Assembly: GCA_965204245.1 (NCBI GenBank)
Contig: CBDBED010000003.1
Span: forward strand, 62,001 to 126,000
Reading direction: 5' to 3'
DNA from: JAAXIE01 sp965204245
GTDB lineage: Bacteria; Chloroflexota; Dehalococcoidia; Lucifugimonadales; JAAXIE01
Length of the DNA: 64,000 bases
The notes under the pieces were generated by a model that saw nothing but the letters and a program-made list of their open reading frames with translations, was not told the origin of the DNA and made no database searches. This document shows positions 35,895-43,668 of this stretch, piece after piece; the first letter of the stretch is position 1; each line of letters starts with the position of its first letter. The position numbers and the translations under genes are program-made.

Positions 35895-36290
35895 CTACTC
35901 GCCGTCGGGGAATACGGCTATGCCGTTGATTTCAAGGTCGCCCGCGCCTACGAAGTCCGACACCGCAACACTGGTGCTGGTGACGTCACCCTCAGGCCAG
36001 AACTCCTTCTTCACCTCGGCGATGGCCGGCAGGTCGTTGATGTCGCGGACATAGGTAGTGGTGTTCACCACATGGTCCATCGTCAGTCCGCTGGCCGCCA
36101 AGACCTGCTGCATCCATTCCAGAGACCTTCTGGTCTGGAAGGAGATATCACCCTTGGAGCGTTCGTCGTACTCCCAAGTCGTCAGGTCCCACTGGCCGGT
36201 CATACCCGATATGAACAGCAATTGACCCACGCGAACCGAGCGGGCAAAATTCCGCCCCTTCTCGTCCGGTACGATAACCCGCTTCTGCAT
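35895..36290 (-). CDS. RidA/YjgF-family protein
   Basis: A 131-residue protein of the RidA family (enamine/imine deaminase fold). Visible motifs: VRVGQLLFISGMTGQW near residues 20-35, QTRRSLEWMQQVLAASGLTM, VVNTTTYVRDINDLPAI and a C-terminal LEINGIAVFPD. The usual Arg of the active site (V-R-x-C) is replaced in VTSTSVAVSDF, so RidA-type imine hydrolysis is not assured; many paralogs have other roles. ATG at 36290 with GGAGG six nt upstream. Confidence 0.85.
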   Translation of the reverse strand: MQKRVIVPDEKGRNFARSVRVGQLLFISGMTGQWDLTTWEYDERSKGDISFQTRRSLEWMQQVLAASGLTMDHVVNTTTYVRDINDLPAIAEVKKEFWPEGDVTSTSVAVSDFVGAGDLEINGIAVFPDGE

Positions 36291-36316
36291 CTCCAACCTC
36301 CGCTGACGACAATAGC

Positions 36317-36949
36317 TTAGGCAGAGTCTTCGTCCGAGGCCTGCTCTTGCCCTCCGGCCTCGGGCTCCTGCTCCTCTTCACGCTCGGCCTGCGGCAGGTC
36401 GATGCGAGCAACGAGGGCCTCAGGGTCGCCCTCCAACGTGACGTTGGCCGGAAGCTCCACATCCTGCGCCCGGATTACCATTTGCGAGTCCGTGAGGGTG
36501 GAAAGATCCACCGAAAGTGAAGAGGGCGCATCCAAGGGCAGGGCCTGCACGGTCAGGCTGTAGAGTACCTGCGCCACTGAACCGCCAGCAGCTCGGGCTC
36601 CCATCGACTCGCCCTCAAACACGAGGGACACATCCACCGAGATGGGCACTGCTGCCTCCACCCGAAGGAAGTCTACGTGCAACAGCGAGCCCTTGACCGG
36701 CTCCCACTGCACCTCTCGTACCATGGCAAGCTGTCGCTCAGGCTTTCCCGCTATTCCAAGAAAGACCGGTGTGCTGGAGCCCGCTTGGGCCAGCACCTTC
36801 TCCAAGGTCGCCCGGTCGCATTGCAGCGATTCGGACTCATCGTTGGCCCCGTACACATGCACGGGGATTATGCCGTTCCGTCTCAGGGTCTTGACCTTCT
36901 TGCCCAAGACGACCCGGCGGTCCAGGTCGAGCGCTATCTCATCCGCCAT
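36317..36949 (-). CDS. rplY: 50S ribosomal protein L25/general stress protein Ctc
   Basis: 5S rRNA-binding ribosomal protein of the long (Ctc/TL5) type. The 210-residue product has an N-terminal L25 domain (LGKKVKTLRRNGIIPVHVYG near residues 15-34, SLLHVDFLRV near residue 87) and the beta-rich C-terminal TL5 domain, ending in a Glu/Gln-rich acidic tail typical of these proteins. It follows no visible pth gene, its common partner. Confidence 0.93.
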   Translation of the reverse strand: MADEIALDLDRRVVLGKKVKTLRRNGIIPVHVYGANDESESLQCDRATLEKVLAQAGSSTPVFLGIAGKPERQLAMVREVQWEPVKGSLLHVDFLRVEAAVPISVDVSLVFEGESMGARAAGGSVAQVLYSLTVQALPLDAPSSLSVDLSTLTDSQMVIRAQDVELPANVTLEGDPEALVARIDLPQAEREEEQEPEAGGQEQASDEDSA

Positions 36950-37076
36950 TTCGATTCACATTCCATATCTAAGTGTAGGTAGCATTGGGAGTCATCACCA
37001 TGCTCCCTCCCGCAGCAGCCGCATAGTATAGCAGCAGGTTAGGGTTGCAGTCAGTAGCCAACCAAGCCCCGTGCAG

Positions 37077-37118
37077 CCGATCGCAGACTATGAGACTTCG
37101 ACCTCGATCATGCAGTGG
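37077..37118. repeat. 42-bp direct repeat, copy 1 (duplicated gene end)
   Basis: Matches 37619-37660 at 40 of 42 positions. On the minus strand it encodes H-C-M-I-E-V-E-V-S-stop, the C-terminus of the EEP-family gene that ends in copy 2. It flanks the Phd/PIN module together with copy 2. Confidence 0.8.
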
Positions 37119-37167
37119 CCTTTAAGCATGCTCTTCATTGACGGGTTATGGGTCTAGTCATAGACTC

Positions 37168-37195
37168 AATAGGATAAGCCGTAATAGGATAAGCC
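37168..37195 (+). promoter_or_regulatory. Tandem operator-like repeat before the antitoxin gene
   Basis: AATAGGATAAGCC occurs twice, at 37168-37180 and 37183-37195, with a 15-bp period, 15-40 bp upstream of the Phd-type antitoxin start. It is a likely autoregulatory site for the toxin-antitoxin complex. Confidence 0.55.
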
Positions 37196-37209
37196 TTAAG
37201 GGGTTCAAG

Positions 37210-37446
37210 ATGACCACGGTGAATGTTCATGAGGCGAAGACCTATTTGTCTCGCTTGCTCGCACAGGTGGAGGCAGGCGAGGAAGTAGTAATCGCCCGCA
37301 ACGGCAAACCTGTAGCGCAACTGGTGAAGGTCAAACCGCGGGGACAACGGCAGCCCGGGACGCTCAAAGGAAAGTACGTCGTTCCTGATGGCTTTTTCTT
37401 CGACCCTCTATCCGAAGAAGAGTTGAGACTGTGGGAGGGACGTTGA
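37210..37446 (+). CDS. Phd/YefM-family antitoxin
   Basis: A 78-residue antitoxin and DNA-binding protein: MTTVNVHEAKTYLSRLLAQV then EAGEEVVIARNGKPVAQLVK is the complete Phd N-terminal domain, and the C-terminal part (GKYVVPDGFFFDPLSEEELR) is the toxin-neutralising tail. ATG at 37210 with AAGGGG seven nt upstream; the longer frame from 37138 lacks homology. The PIN-type partner follows 3 bp later, but its C-terminal half is lost. Confidence 0.88.
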   Translation: MTTVNVHEAKTYLSRLLAQVEAGEEVVIARNGKPVAQLVKVKPRGQRQPGTLKGKYVVPDGFFFDPLSEEELRLWEGR

Positions 37447-37449
37447 TTT

Positions 37450-37983
37450 GTGCGTCTCTTGCTGGACACGCACGCCCTAGTCTGGTGGCTTGTCGATCCA
37501 AGTCGCCTATCCATTGCCGCCCACAGGGGAATTTCAGACCAGGATAACGAGATAGTCGTCAGCGCCGCTGCAGTTTGGGAGATCGCCACCAAGTATCGGA
37601 TAGGCAGACTCCCTGAGCCCGATCGCAGACTACGAGACTTCGACCTCGATCATGCAATGGTCACTGGGTCCCCATTGGTCAGGCTCGTTCAGGGCCCGGA
37701 CATGGATGGAGTCCGCCAAGTCCCGCGATGCGAAAACAAAGTCAAGCTGGCGCGTGGCCGTTGCCGGGGACTGGCGAATCGTGTGGTAAGTGGGCACGTT
37801 CTTGCTGTCGGCAGGCAACTCAGCAGGCCAAGGCTCCGCTTGCCGTCCACTGGGGGCCTGAGGCCCGACGAAGGGGAGTTCGATAGCCTCCATCCGGTCG
37901 AACACGCTAGCATATCGCCCAGCCCAATAATCGCTGCCACGCTCACCATAGCCGTACAGGATATTGAGGTCGCCAGCGGCTAG
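37450..37983 (+). pseudogene. PIN-domain (VapC-type) toxin, C-terminally disrupted
   Basis: The GTG at 37450 opens a PIN domain: RLLLDTHALVWWLVDPSRLS (first catalytic Asp) and VSAAAVWEIATKYRIGRLPE (conserved Glu). Homology stops near residue 58, exactly where copy 2 of the 42-bp direct repeat begins. From there the frame only runs antisense through the EEP-family gene. The remaining acidic residues of the PIN active site (usually in a D-x-F-D-R motif) are missing, so the toxin is probably inactive. The frame itself is open to 37983. Confidence 0.75.
37619..37660. repeat. 42-bp direct repeat, copy 2
   Basis: Same sequence as 37077-37118 with two differences. It contains the true 3' end of the EEP-family gene (stop at 37630) and marks the point at which PIN homology ends. 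Confidence 0.8.
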
Positions 37984-38445
37984 GATACGGTGTCCTCGTT
38001 CTTGGCCGACAAGTAGAGATAAATCGGAGACCACCCGATGTGCCGAGGCATCGGAGACTATCCGCCTGCTGCCGGTTGATTCATGCGGCACCGACCATGA
38101 ACCATACATGGAAACCAGAATGACGGGATTCCCATCGCCCAGAGTGACTATGGCGGCATCCAACGTACCCAACCGGCTGACCCCCAACTCGCCCCGTCTC
38201 ACCTCCCCTATCCTCTTCGTCACAATCCACTCTACCTTCACCCTGTCCGACAACCGCACCACCGCCGCCCGCCAAGGTCTCTTGGCCCCGGCCGTGCGCC
38301 AAGGGGCCGGACCAACCTCCACGACCGCCGCCAGATCCGGTGGCGGCTGCCCGGCTTCCTGTAGCAACGCAACGTCGGCATCGCTCTTCACGAGACGACG
38401 CCACGGCTCCTTACGGGCGGCGATGTTCCAAGAAACTATCTTCAG
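37630..38445 (-). CDS. Endonuclease/exonuclease/phosphatase (EEP) family protein
   Basis: Metal-dependent phosphodiesterase fold, 271 residues. Motifs: KIVSWNIAARKEPWRRL with the metal-binding Asn, VALLQEAGQ (Glu), ILAAGDLNILYGYGE (D-x-N), RQLDFVFAS and the terminal PSDHCMIEVEVS (S-D-H). The S-W-N-I motif lies upstream of the first GTG (38391), and the only in-frame initiation codons before it are CTGs at about 38445-38451 behind an AGAGAGG site. A CTG start is therefore proposed. It could act on DNA, RNA, phosphoinositides or sphingomyelin-like lipids. It lies 28 bp after the alpha/beta hydrolase gene. Confidence 0.75.
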   Translation of the reverse strand: MKIVSWNIAARKEPWRRLVKSDADVALLQEAGQPPPDLAAVVEVGPAPWRTAGAKRPWRAAVVRLSDRVKVEWIVTKRIGEVRRGELGVSRLGTLDAAIVTLGDGNPVILVSMYGSWSVPHESTGSRRIVSDASAHRVVSDLSLLVGQERGHRILAAGDLNILYGYGERGSDYWAGRYASVFDRMEAIELPFVGPQAPSGRQAEPWPAELPADSKNVPTYHTIRQSPATATRQLDFVFASRDLADSIHVRALNEPDQWGPSDHCMIEVEVS

Positions 38446-38473
38446 AAGCAGCCCTCTCTACCAGAACTAGCCC

Positions 38474-39379
38474 CTAGCTCGCCTCAACAAAGTTGGTCAC
38501 CACCGTATTGAACTCCTCCGGGTACTCACGGTAGTGGAAGTGTCCGCCACGACTGACCACGTGCATCTGTGTGCGGGGAGTCTTCTCCCGGATGATGTCG
38601 AACAGTTTGACGCCCTGCTCCCAAATGGCCCCAGGGTCGGTGGCCGCCCAGTAGATGAGAGTGGGCACCTGTAGACGCCCCTCGCGTATCCACTCCAACG
38701 TCTCTTCCTTCTGTGCGCGCTGGCTCTCGGCCCATGTCTTGCTGGCCCCCGCCTCCCACTTGGCCTTGGTCTCCAGCGCCTTGGGATGCGTCTCCATGAA
38801 ATAGCCGGCATCCACGTAATCGTCGGTAACGTGCTCCGTGAAGTGGGACATGCGCTCCCAGTAAAAGCGTATGTACTCCCTGACGTCATCAGGTCTGCCC
38901 TCGTTCACCTTGGCCAAGCGTTCGGCATGGCTGCCCACGTCCGGGGCCAAGCTGGCAGTGTCTACGAGGGTGAGAGTCTTCACCATATCCAAGTGCTCTA
39001 ACGTAAGTCGGGTCGCCATGAATGCGCCCAGGGACTGGCCCACCACATGCATGCTCTCGATGCCCACGGCTTGGGTGAACTCATACAGGTGCTTCACCAC
39101 CGCCTGCACCGTGTAATCCTCGTCCCTCTTGGGATTGTCAGTCATGCCGTTCCCCAAGCGGTCAGGAGCGAAGACATGGAACTTCTGGGACAGACCTCCC
39201 AGATTCAGAGTCCAAGTGTTCGCGCTCCCCTGTCCGGAGAAAGTGGCCCCGTGAATCAGCAGCATCGGCTCGCCGGACCCCAGTTCGTAATAGCGGGTGC
39301 GGGTGCCGTTGACGTCGATGAACTTCGCTTGGTGCACCACGGAGCCCGTGCTCTGCATGGTGTCGGTGATGGTTGCCAT
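38474..39379 (-). CDS. Alpha/beta-hydrolase
   Basis: A 301-residue hydrolase: LLIHGATFSGQGSANTW (oxyanion H-G), FHVFAPDRLGNGMTD, the nucleophile elbow VVGQSLGAFMATRL (Ser near residue 115), Asp in YWAATDPGAIWEQ and the catalytic His in SRGGHFHYREYPEEF. A helical cap lies between residues 150 and 225. The pattern resembles meta-cleavage-product (C-C) hydrolases and related esterases. The substrate cannot be told. Good RBS (GGAGG) before the ATG at 39379. Confidence 0.85.
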   Translation of the reverse strand: MATITDTMQSTGSVVHQAKFIDVNGTRTRYYELGSGEPMLLIHGATFSGQGSANTWTLNLGGLSQKFHVFAPDRLGNGMTDNPKRDEDYTVQAVVKHLYEFTQAVGIESMHVVGQSLGAFMATRLTLEHLDMVKTLTLVDTASLAPDVGSHAERLAKVNEGRPDDVREYIRFYWERMSHFTEHVTDDYVDAGYFMETHPKALETKAKWEAGASKTWAESQRAQKEETLEWIREGRLQVPTLIYWAATDPGAIWEQGVKLFDIIREKTPRTQMHVVSRGGHFHYREYPEEFNTVVTNFVEAS

Positions 39380-39474
39380 TGTTGTCCTCCCTTACATGCC
39401 GGACGGATTCCTAATCCTAGCACGCCACGCTTCTCTCGGCACGGTGCTGGGCGGGCCGCTCTAGCTCGCCTAGC

Positions 39475-39504
39475 TTGACTTTCCAAGCTAGCCGATGCTA
39501 ACAT
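39475..39504 (+). promoter_or_regulatory. Promoter candidate of citrate synthase
   Basis: -35 TTGACT (39475-39480), 18-bp spacer, -10 TAACAT (39499-39504), giving a leader of about 145 nt to the ATG at 39657. Confidence 0.45.
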
Positions 39505-39656
39505 TTTTCCGTCCCTACTCGTGTTTAGACATGCTACGGCTAGCTGCGTGGCCCTAACACAGTCAGGTGACAGACTTATCAGTCAGACCCACCTAACCCT
39601 TCTAGTGGCGTATCCTACCGCTACGTTTCGGGTGAGGCCCGGGAGGAGGTTACCCT

Positions 39657-40796
39657 ATGGCATCCGAGGGATTTGACATCAAGCGCGGCTTGAAGGATGT
39701 TTACTTCGACACCACGGAAGCCAGCTTCATCGACGGCGAAGTGGGGAAACTGCTCTATCGTGGCTACAACATCCACGACTTGGCGGAGAGGGCCACCTTC
39801 GAAGAGATAGTCTACCTCCTCCTTTACGGCGCATTGCCCAATCAACAGGAGTTGGACGAATTCAACCGTGGCTTCAAGGCCGACCGCGCGGTACCCGAAG
39901 AGGTAATCAACGTCTTGCGGGTGGTGAAGGACTGCCATCCCATGGACGCCCTTCGCACCGGCATTTCCGCCCTCTCAGCCTTCGATCCCGACGTCACCGA
40001 CAACTCCCAGGAAGCCACCCGGCGCAAGGGCATCCGCCTCACCGCCCAAGCCGCCACCATAGTGGCGGCCCACCACCGCATCCGCAACGGCCTTGAGCCG
40101 GTAGCCCCGCATCCCGATCTGAACCATGCCGGTAACTTCCTGTATATGCTGCGCGGGGCCGAACCCAGCGAAGACGAAAACCGTCTCATCGACGTTGACT
40201 TCGTATTGCATGCCGAGCACGGGGCCAACGCCTCCGCCTTCGGTGCGCGCGTTGTCGCCTCCACGCTGTCAGACCTCCACTCGGCCGTGGTCACTGGTGT
40301 GGCTGTGCTGAAAGGCCCGTGGCACGGCGGCGCAGCGGAAGAGGTCATGAAGATGGCCTTGGACATCGGACAGCCCGAAAACGCCGAGGAATACGCCCGT
40401 AAACTATTGGACAGTGGCGGGCGCGTCATGGGCTTCGGACACCGCGTCTACAAGGCCGAGGACCCCCGGGCGCGCCATCTGCGGGAACGCTCCCAGAGGC
40501 TCGGACAAGAGAAGGGCCAGCCTCACTGGTTCCAGATTCTGACTTACCTTGAGCAGAACGTGATGGCTCCCTACCGGGACCGGGGCATCTTCGTCAACGT
40601 GGACTTCTTCGCAGGTTCCATCTATTACCTGCTGGAAATCCCCGACGACCTGTTCATCCCCATCTTCGCCCTGGGTCGCATACCCGGCTGGACTCTCCAG
40701 TGCATGGAACAGTACTCCGACAACATCCTGCTTCGTCCCCTGCTGGAGTACAAGGGCGAAATGGACTTGGAGTACATGCCCATCGACCAGCGATAA
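39657..40796 (+). CDS. gltA: Citrate synthase
   Basis: Condenses oxaloacetate and acetyl-CoA. The 379-residue protein of the short (Gram-positive/archaeal) type has RGLKDVYFDTTEASFIDGEV, LHAEHGANASAFGARV (first catalytic His), GPWHGGAAEEVMKM, VMGFGHRVYKAEDPRA (second His) and FVNVDFFAGSIYYLL (catalytic Asp). Substitutions such as A-E-H-G-A-N instead of A-D-H-E-L-N make 2-methylcitrate synthase activity conceivable. GGAGG precedes the ATG and a strong terminator follows. Confidence 0.93.
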   Translation: MASEGFDIKRGLKDVYFDTTEASFIDGEVGKLLYRGYNIHDLAERATFEEIVYLLLYGALPNQQELDEFNRGFKADRAVPEEVINVLRVVKDCHPMDALRTGISALSAFDPDVTDNSQEATRRKGIRLTAQAATIVAAHHRIRNGLEPVAPHPDLNHAGNFLYMLRGAEPSEDENRLIDVDFVLHAEHGANASAFGARVVASTLSDLHSAVVTGVAVLKGPWHGGAAEEVMKMALDIGQPENAEEYARKLLDSGGRVMGFGHRVYKAEDPRARHLRERSQRLGQEKGQPHWFQILTYLEQNVMAPYRDRGIFVNVDFFAGSIYYLLEIPDDLFIPIFALGRIPGWTLQCMEQYSDNILLRPLLEYKGEMDLEYMPIDQR

Positions 40797-40820
40797 CCTA
40801 AAACTCCCTCGAGAGCAAGC

Positions 40821-40851
40821 AAGTGGGAGGCCCATAAGGCCTCCCACTTTT
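40821..40851 (+). terminator. Rho-independent terminator after citrate synthase
   Basis: A perfect 12-bp stem AAGTGGGAGGCC/GGCCTCCCACTT (40821-40832 and 40838-40849) with a CATAA loop, followed by a short T-run. Confidence 0.85.
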
Positions 40852-40856
40852 CATTG

Positions 40857-42113
40857 ATGCCCCATTGTCCCAGGAGCTGCGGAGTGACTTCCGGCGCAGA
40901 GAAAGAAATCAGGCGTCGCATACACGCGAAGGGCAGCATAACCTTCCGCGAGTTCATGGAGCTTGCCCTCTACTGGCCCGATGGAGCTTACTACACCAGC
41001 CGCTCGGCAACCGCCGATTACTACACCGCCCCGGCAGCCCACCCTGCTTTCGGCGCCCTCATTTGCCTTCAGTTGTACCAGATGTGGCTGCTGCTGGGCC
41101 GAGCGCATCCCTTCTGGGTCATAGAACCCGGAGCCGGGAACGGTCAACTTCAACGTGACATAACGACCTGCGCCAGCCAGCTTCCAAGCAGCTTCAGTCA
41201 TGCCCTGAGATACGTGTGCATAGAGCATCGCCCATGGTCCACGCAGCGTGTTCCGGTGGAGGCTGGCTCGTCTCAAAGCTGGCTGGCCGCCGCTTGCCTG
41301 CCTTTCCGGAATGTAGTTGGAGTCGTGCTCTCCAACGAACTCTTGGATGCCTTTCCCGTTCACCGGGTCAGAATGGGCGAAGACGGGTTGCAAGAGGTGT
41401 ATGTAACCGTGGAGGACGGGCAGTTGATCGAGAAGTTGGACCGACCCTCCACGCCTGCTTTAGCGGAGCGTCTTCGGCGAGTGGGGGTCTCGCTGGAAGA
41501 GGATTGGGAAGCGGAAATCAACTTGGGTATCGATAACTGGGCGTACCAAGTCTCTGCTTGTTTGAAGTGTGGATTCGTGGTCACAGTGGACTATGGCAGG
41601 TCCGCCAGCGAGCTTTACTCGCCGGAACGGGCACGGGGCACCCTGACCACTTTTCGCGACCATATACAGACTGATAATCCCTTGAGTGACGTCGGATACC
41701 AAGACATCACGACACAGGTCGATTTCACCGCCCTCGAAAAGTCGGGCACAGCCGCGGGATTAGATCCCTCGGGCCTCGTTAGCCAGCGCAGGTTCCTCCT
41801 CAACTTGGGAATACGCAATTGGCTGTCTTCCTTGGGTGGCGCAATGAACGAGGCGGAAGCCAACGCCAACCGCATGGGTATGCAGCAACTCATTCGTCCC
41901 GGAGGAATGGGTGACTTCCAAGTGATGTTTCAAGCGAAGGGGGTCGAGCCTGCCGACTTGTGGTGTCTATCTCCTTCCGCCGAGTTGGAAACACTAGCAG
42001 GGCAGTTGGCCCCGCCTCGACTCACCCCAAGCCACGCTCAACTTTTGGAGGCCAGCTATCCCCACTTGGGCCAGAGTTACCAGCATCTCTGGCCCGGAGG
42101 CGAGACGGTCTAG
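40857..42113 (+). CDS. MidA/NDUFAF7-family SAM-dependent methyltransferase
   Basis: A 418-residue class I methyltransferase of the former DUF185 family. Signatures: ITFREFMELALYWPDGAYYT near residues 28-47, the SAM-binding VIEPGAGNGQLQRDI, VVLSNELLDAFPVHRV, CGFVVTVDYGRSASELYS and ITTQVDFTAL. The mitochondrial homolog NDUFAF7 symmetrically dimethylates an arginine of complex I subunit NDUFS2 (the NuoD counterpart), so a role in complex I assembly is plausible. The gene begins directly behind the gltA terminator. Start ATG at 40857, no strong RBS. Confidence 0.88.
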   Translation: MPHCPRSCGVTSGAEKEIRRRIHAKGSITFREFMELALYWPDGAYYTSRSATADYYTAPAAHPAFGALICLQLYQMWLLLGRAHPFWVIEPGAGNGQLQRDITTCASQLPSSFSHALRYVCIEHRPWSTQRVPVEAGSSQSWLAAACLPFRNVVGVVLSNELLDAFPVHRVRMGEDGLQEVYVTVEDGQLIEKLDRPSTPALAERLRRVGVSLEEDWEAEINLGIDNWAYQVSACLKCGFVVTVDYGRSASELYSPERARGTLTTFRDHIQTDNPLSDVGYQDITTQVDFTALEKSGTAAGLDPSGLVSQRRFLLNLGIRNWLSSLGGAMNEAEANANRMGMQQLIRPGGMGDFQVMFQAKGVEPADLWCLSPSAELETLAGQLAPPRLTPSHAQLLEASYPHLGQSYQHLWPGGETV

Positions 42114-42727
42114 TTCTGGTCTGATTCCGAGTGCAGTCCCAGCCTGCCGGCAATGGGCTTCAGGCTTTCGATGATGAAAGTGATGTGCTCCTCGAAATCC
42201 AACCCAGCCTCGGCAGCTCCCTTCACAATGTCATCCCGGTTGACGTCTCGGGCAAAGGCCTTGTCCTTCATCTTGCGGATCACCGAGCGGGGCGTCACCT
42301 CATCCAGACTCTTGTTGGGACGGACCAGCGTGACCGCCCTTATGAAGCCGGAAAGCTCATCACAAGCAAACACCATGCGCTCCATCAGGGTCTCCCGCTT
42401 CATGTTCAAATGCTCTGCGTTCGGGTGGTCGCCGTGAGTAAGCACTGCCCGCACGATGTCGTCAGGATATCCGAGGTCTTTGAGTATCCCGGCCCCATAT
42501 TGGGGGTGTTCCTCCACACTTGGCACGATCTCCCAGTCGAAGTCGTGCACCAGACCTGCGATACCCCAACGCTCTTCATCCTCCCCGAAGCGGCGGGCAT
42601 AGGCCCTCATGGAGGCCTCGACTGCCAACAGATGACGCATCAGCATATCGCCCTTCACGTACAGGCTGAGGTCCTCCAACACCTTCTCTCTGCTTATGTC
42701 GGAGCTACCGGTCGTCTGACTCGTCAT
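42110..42727 (-). CDS. HD-domain phosphohydrolase
   Basis: A 205-residue HD protein: YVKGDMLMRHLLAVEASMRA (first His), GLVHDFDWEIVPSVEEHPQY (the HD pair near residues 58-59, then a further His), VRAVLTHGDHPNAEHL and VFACDELSGFIRAV (last Asp). This resembles short HD hydrolases found next to tRNA-modification or metabolic genes; the substrate is unknown. The start overlaps the end of trmI by 23 bp, and the stop overlaps the midA stop. Confidence 0.85.
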   Translation of the reverse strand: MTSQTTGSSDISREKVLEDLSLYVKGDMLMRHLLAVEASMRAYARRFGEDEERWGIAGLVHDFDWEIVPSVEEHPQYGAGILKDLGYPDDIVRAVLTHGDHPNAEHLNMKRETLMERMVFACDELSGFIRAVTLVRPNKSLDEVTPRSVIRKMKDKAFARDVNRDDIVKGAAEAGLDFEEHITFIIESLKPIAGRLGLHSESDQN

Positions 42728-43571
42728 CCTTGCCCTCCTCGCTGGAATCGTCATCCTGTGGCGCCGGTCTCACCCCTCCGGGTCTCGGTTCGCAACGGCG
42801 CGCCGTGGTGATGAAACCGCTGTGCGCCACCATACGGTGCGCCGGTCTCATGCTCTGTTGTGTTACGTGCCATCCTCGCAGCAAGGTCTCCACCGTCTCG
42901 ACCAACTGAAAGCGCCGGTCATCATCGAGCGCGCCAGTTAGCCGGTGCACTTGCAACACCGTGGGCACGAAGCACAGCAGGATGCCCCCCGGTTTCAGTG
43001 CCTCTGCGGTATGCCCTACCACGTTCCACGGCTCTGGCACGTCCAACACCACCCGGTCCACGTCCTGTTCCTGGATGCCTTCGTAGATGTCCGACTCGCG
43101 CACCTGCAGGTTATCAGTATCTCCCAAGTACGCTTCCAAATTGGAGAGCACCTTGGGCACTTGGTTCGCGCGCACCTCATACGAGGTGACACAACCGCGC
43201 GGTCCGGCAGCCTGCAATAAAGCCATGGTGAGAGCCCCGGAGCCCAGGCCCGCCTCCACCACCCGACAGCCGGGGAAGATGTCGGCCATGATGAGGATGT
43301 TCCCCAAGTCCTTGGGGTAAATCACCTGAGTGGCGCGGGGCATGTGCTGAGCATACTCGCCCAAGGTGGGCTTCAGGGCTAGGAAAGTCTGTCCCTTGGT
43401 ACTCCGCAGCCAACTGCCTTGGTCGCGTCCGATGATATCTTGGTGGGGCAACACCCCCACATGAGTGTGCAACGCTCCCTCAAGCGACAGACGTACTAGG
43501 TAACGTCGCCCCTTCCGGTCGATGAGCATGGCCATGTCGCCTTCCTGGAAGACGGCATCACTACGGTCCAT
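42705..43571 (-). CDS. trmI: tRNA (adenine-58-N1)-methyltransferase
   Basis: Methylates A58 in the T-loop of tRNAs; Rossmann-fold homotetramer. The 288-residue protein has an N-terminal beta domain (GDMAMLIDRKGRRYLVRLSL), HVGVLPHQDIIGRDQGSWLR, FLALKPTLGEYAQHMPRATQ, the SAM motif RVVEAGLGSGALTMALL near residues 105-121 and VDRVVLDVPEPWNVVGHTAE. The last 30 residues are an acidic tail overlapping the HD gene. Confidence 0.93.
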   Translation of the reverse strand: MDRSDAVFQEGDMAMLIDRKGRRYLVRLSLEGALHTHVGVLPHQDIIGRDQGSWLRSTKGQTFLALKPTLGEYAQHMPRATQVIYPKDLGNILIMADIFPGCRVVEAGLGSGALTMALLQAAGPRGCVTSYEVRANQVPKVLSNLEAYLGDTDNLQVRESDIYEGIQEQDVDRVVLDVPEPWNVVGHTAEALKPGGILLCFVPTVLQVHRLTGALDDDRRFQLVETVETLLRGWHVTQQSMRPAHRMVAHSGFITTARRCEPRPGGVRPAPQDDDSSEEGKDDESDDR

Positions 43572-43668
43572 TGGCCCTCTGTTCCCTTGGTGTTTCGAGA
43601 TAACAGACAGGCCGGAGTTCCGTTTGGAATCCCGGCCTGCAAGGTGGCTTTCCCGGTCTAGCCGGTGC

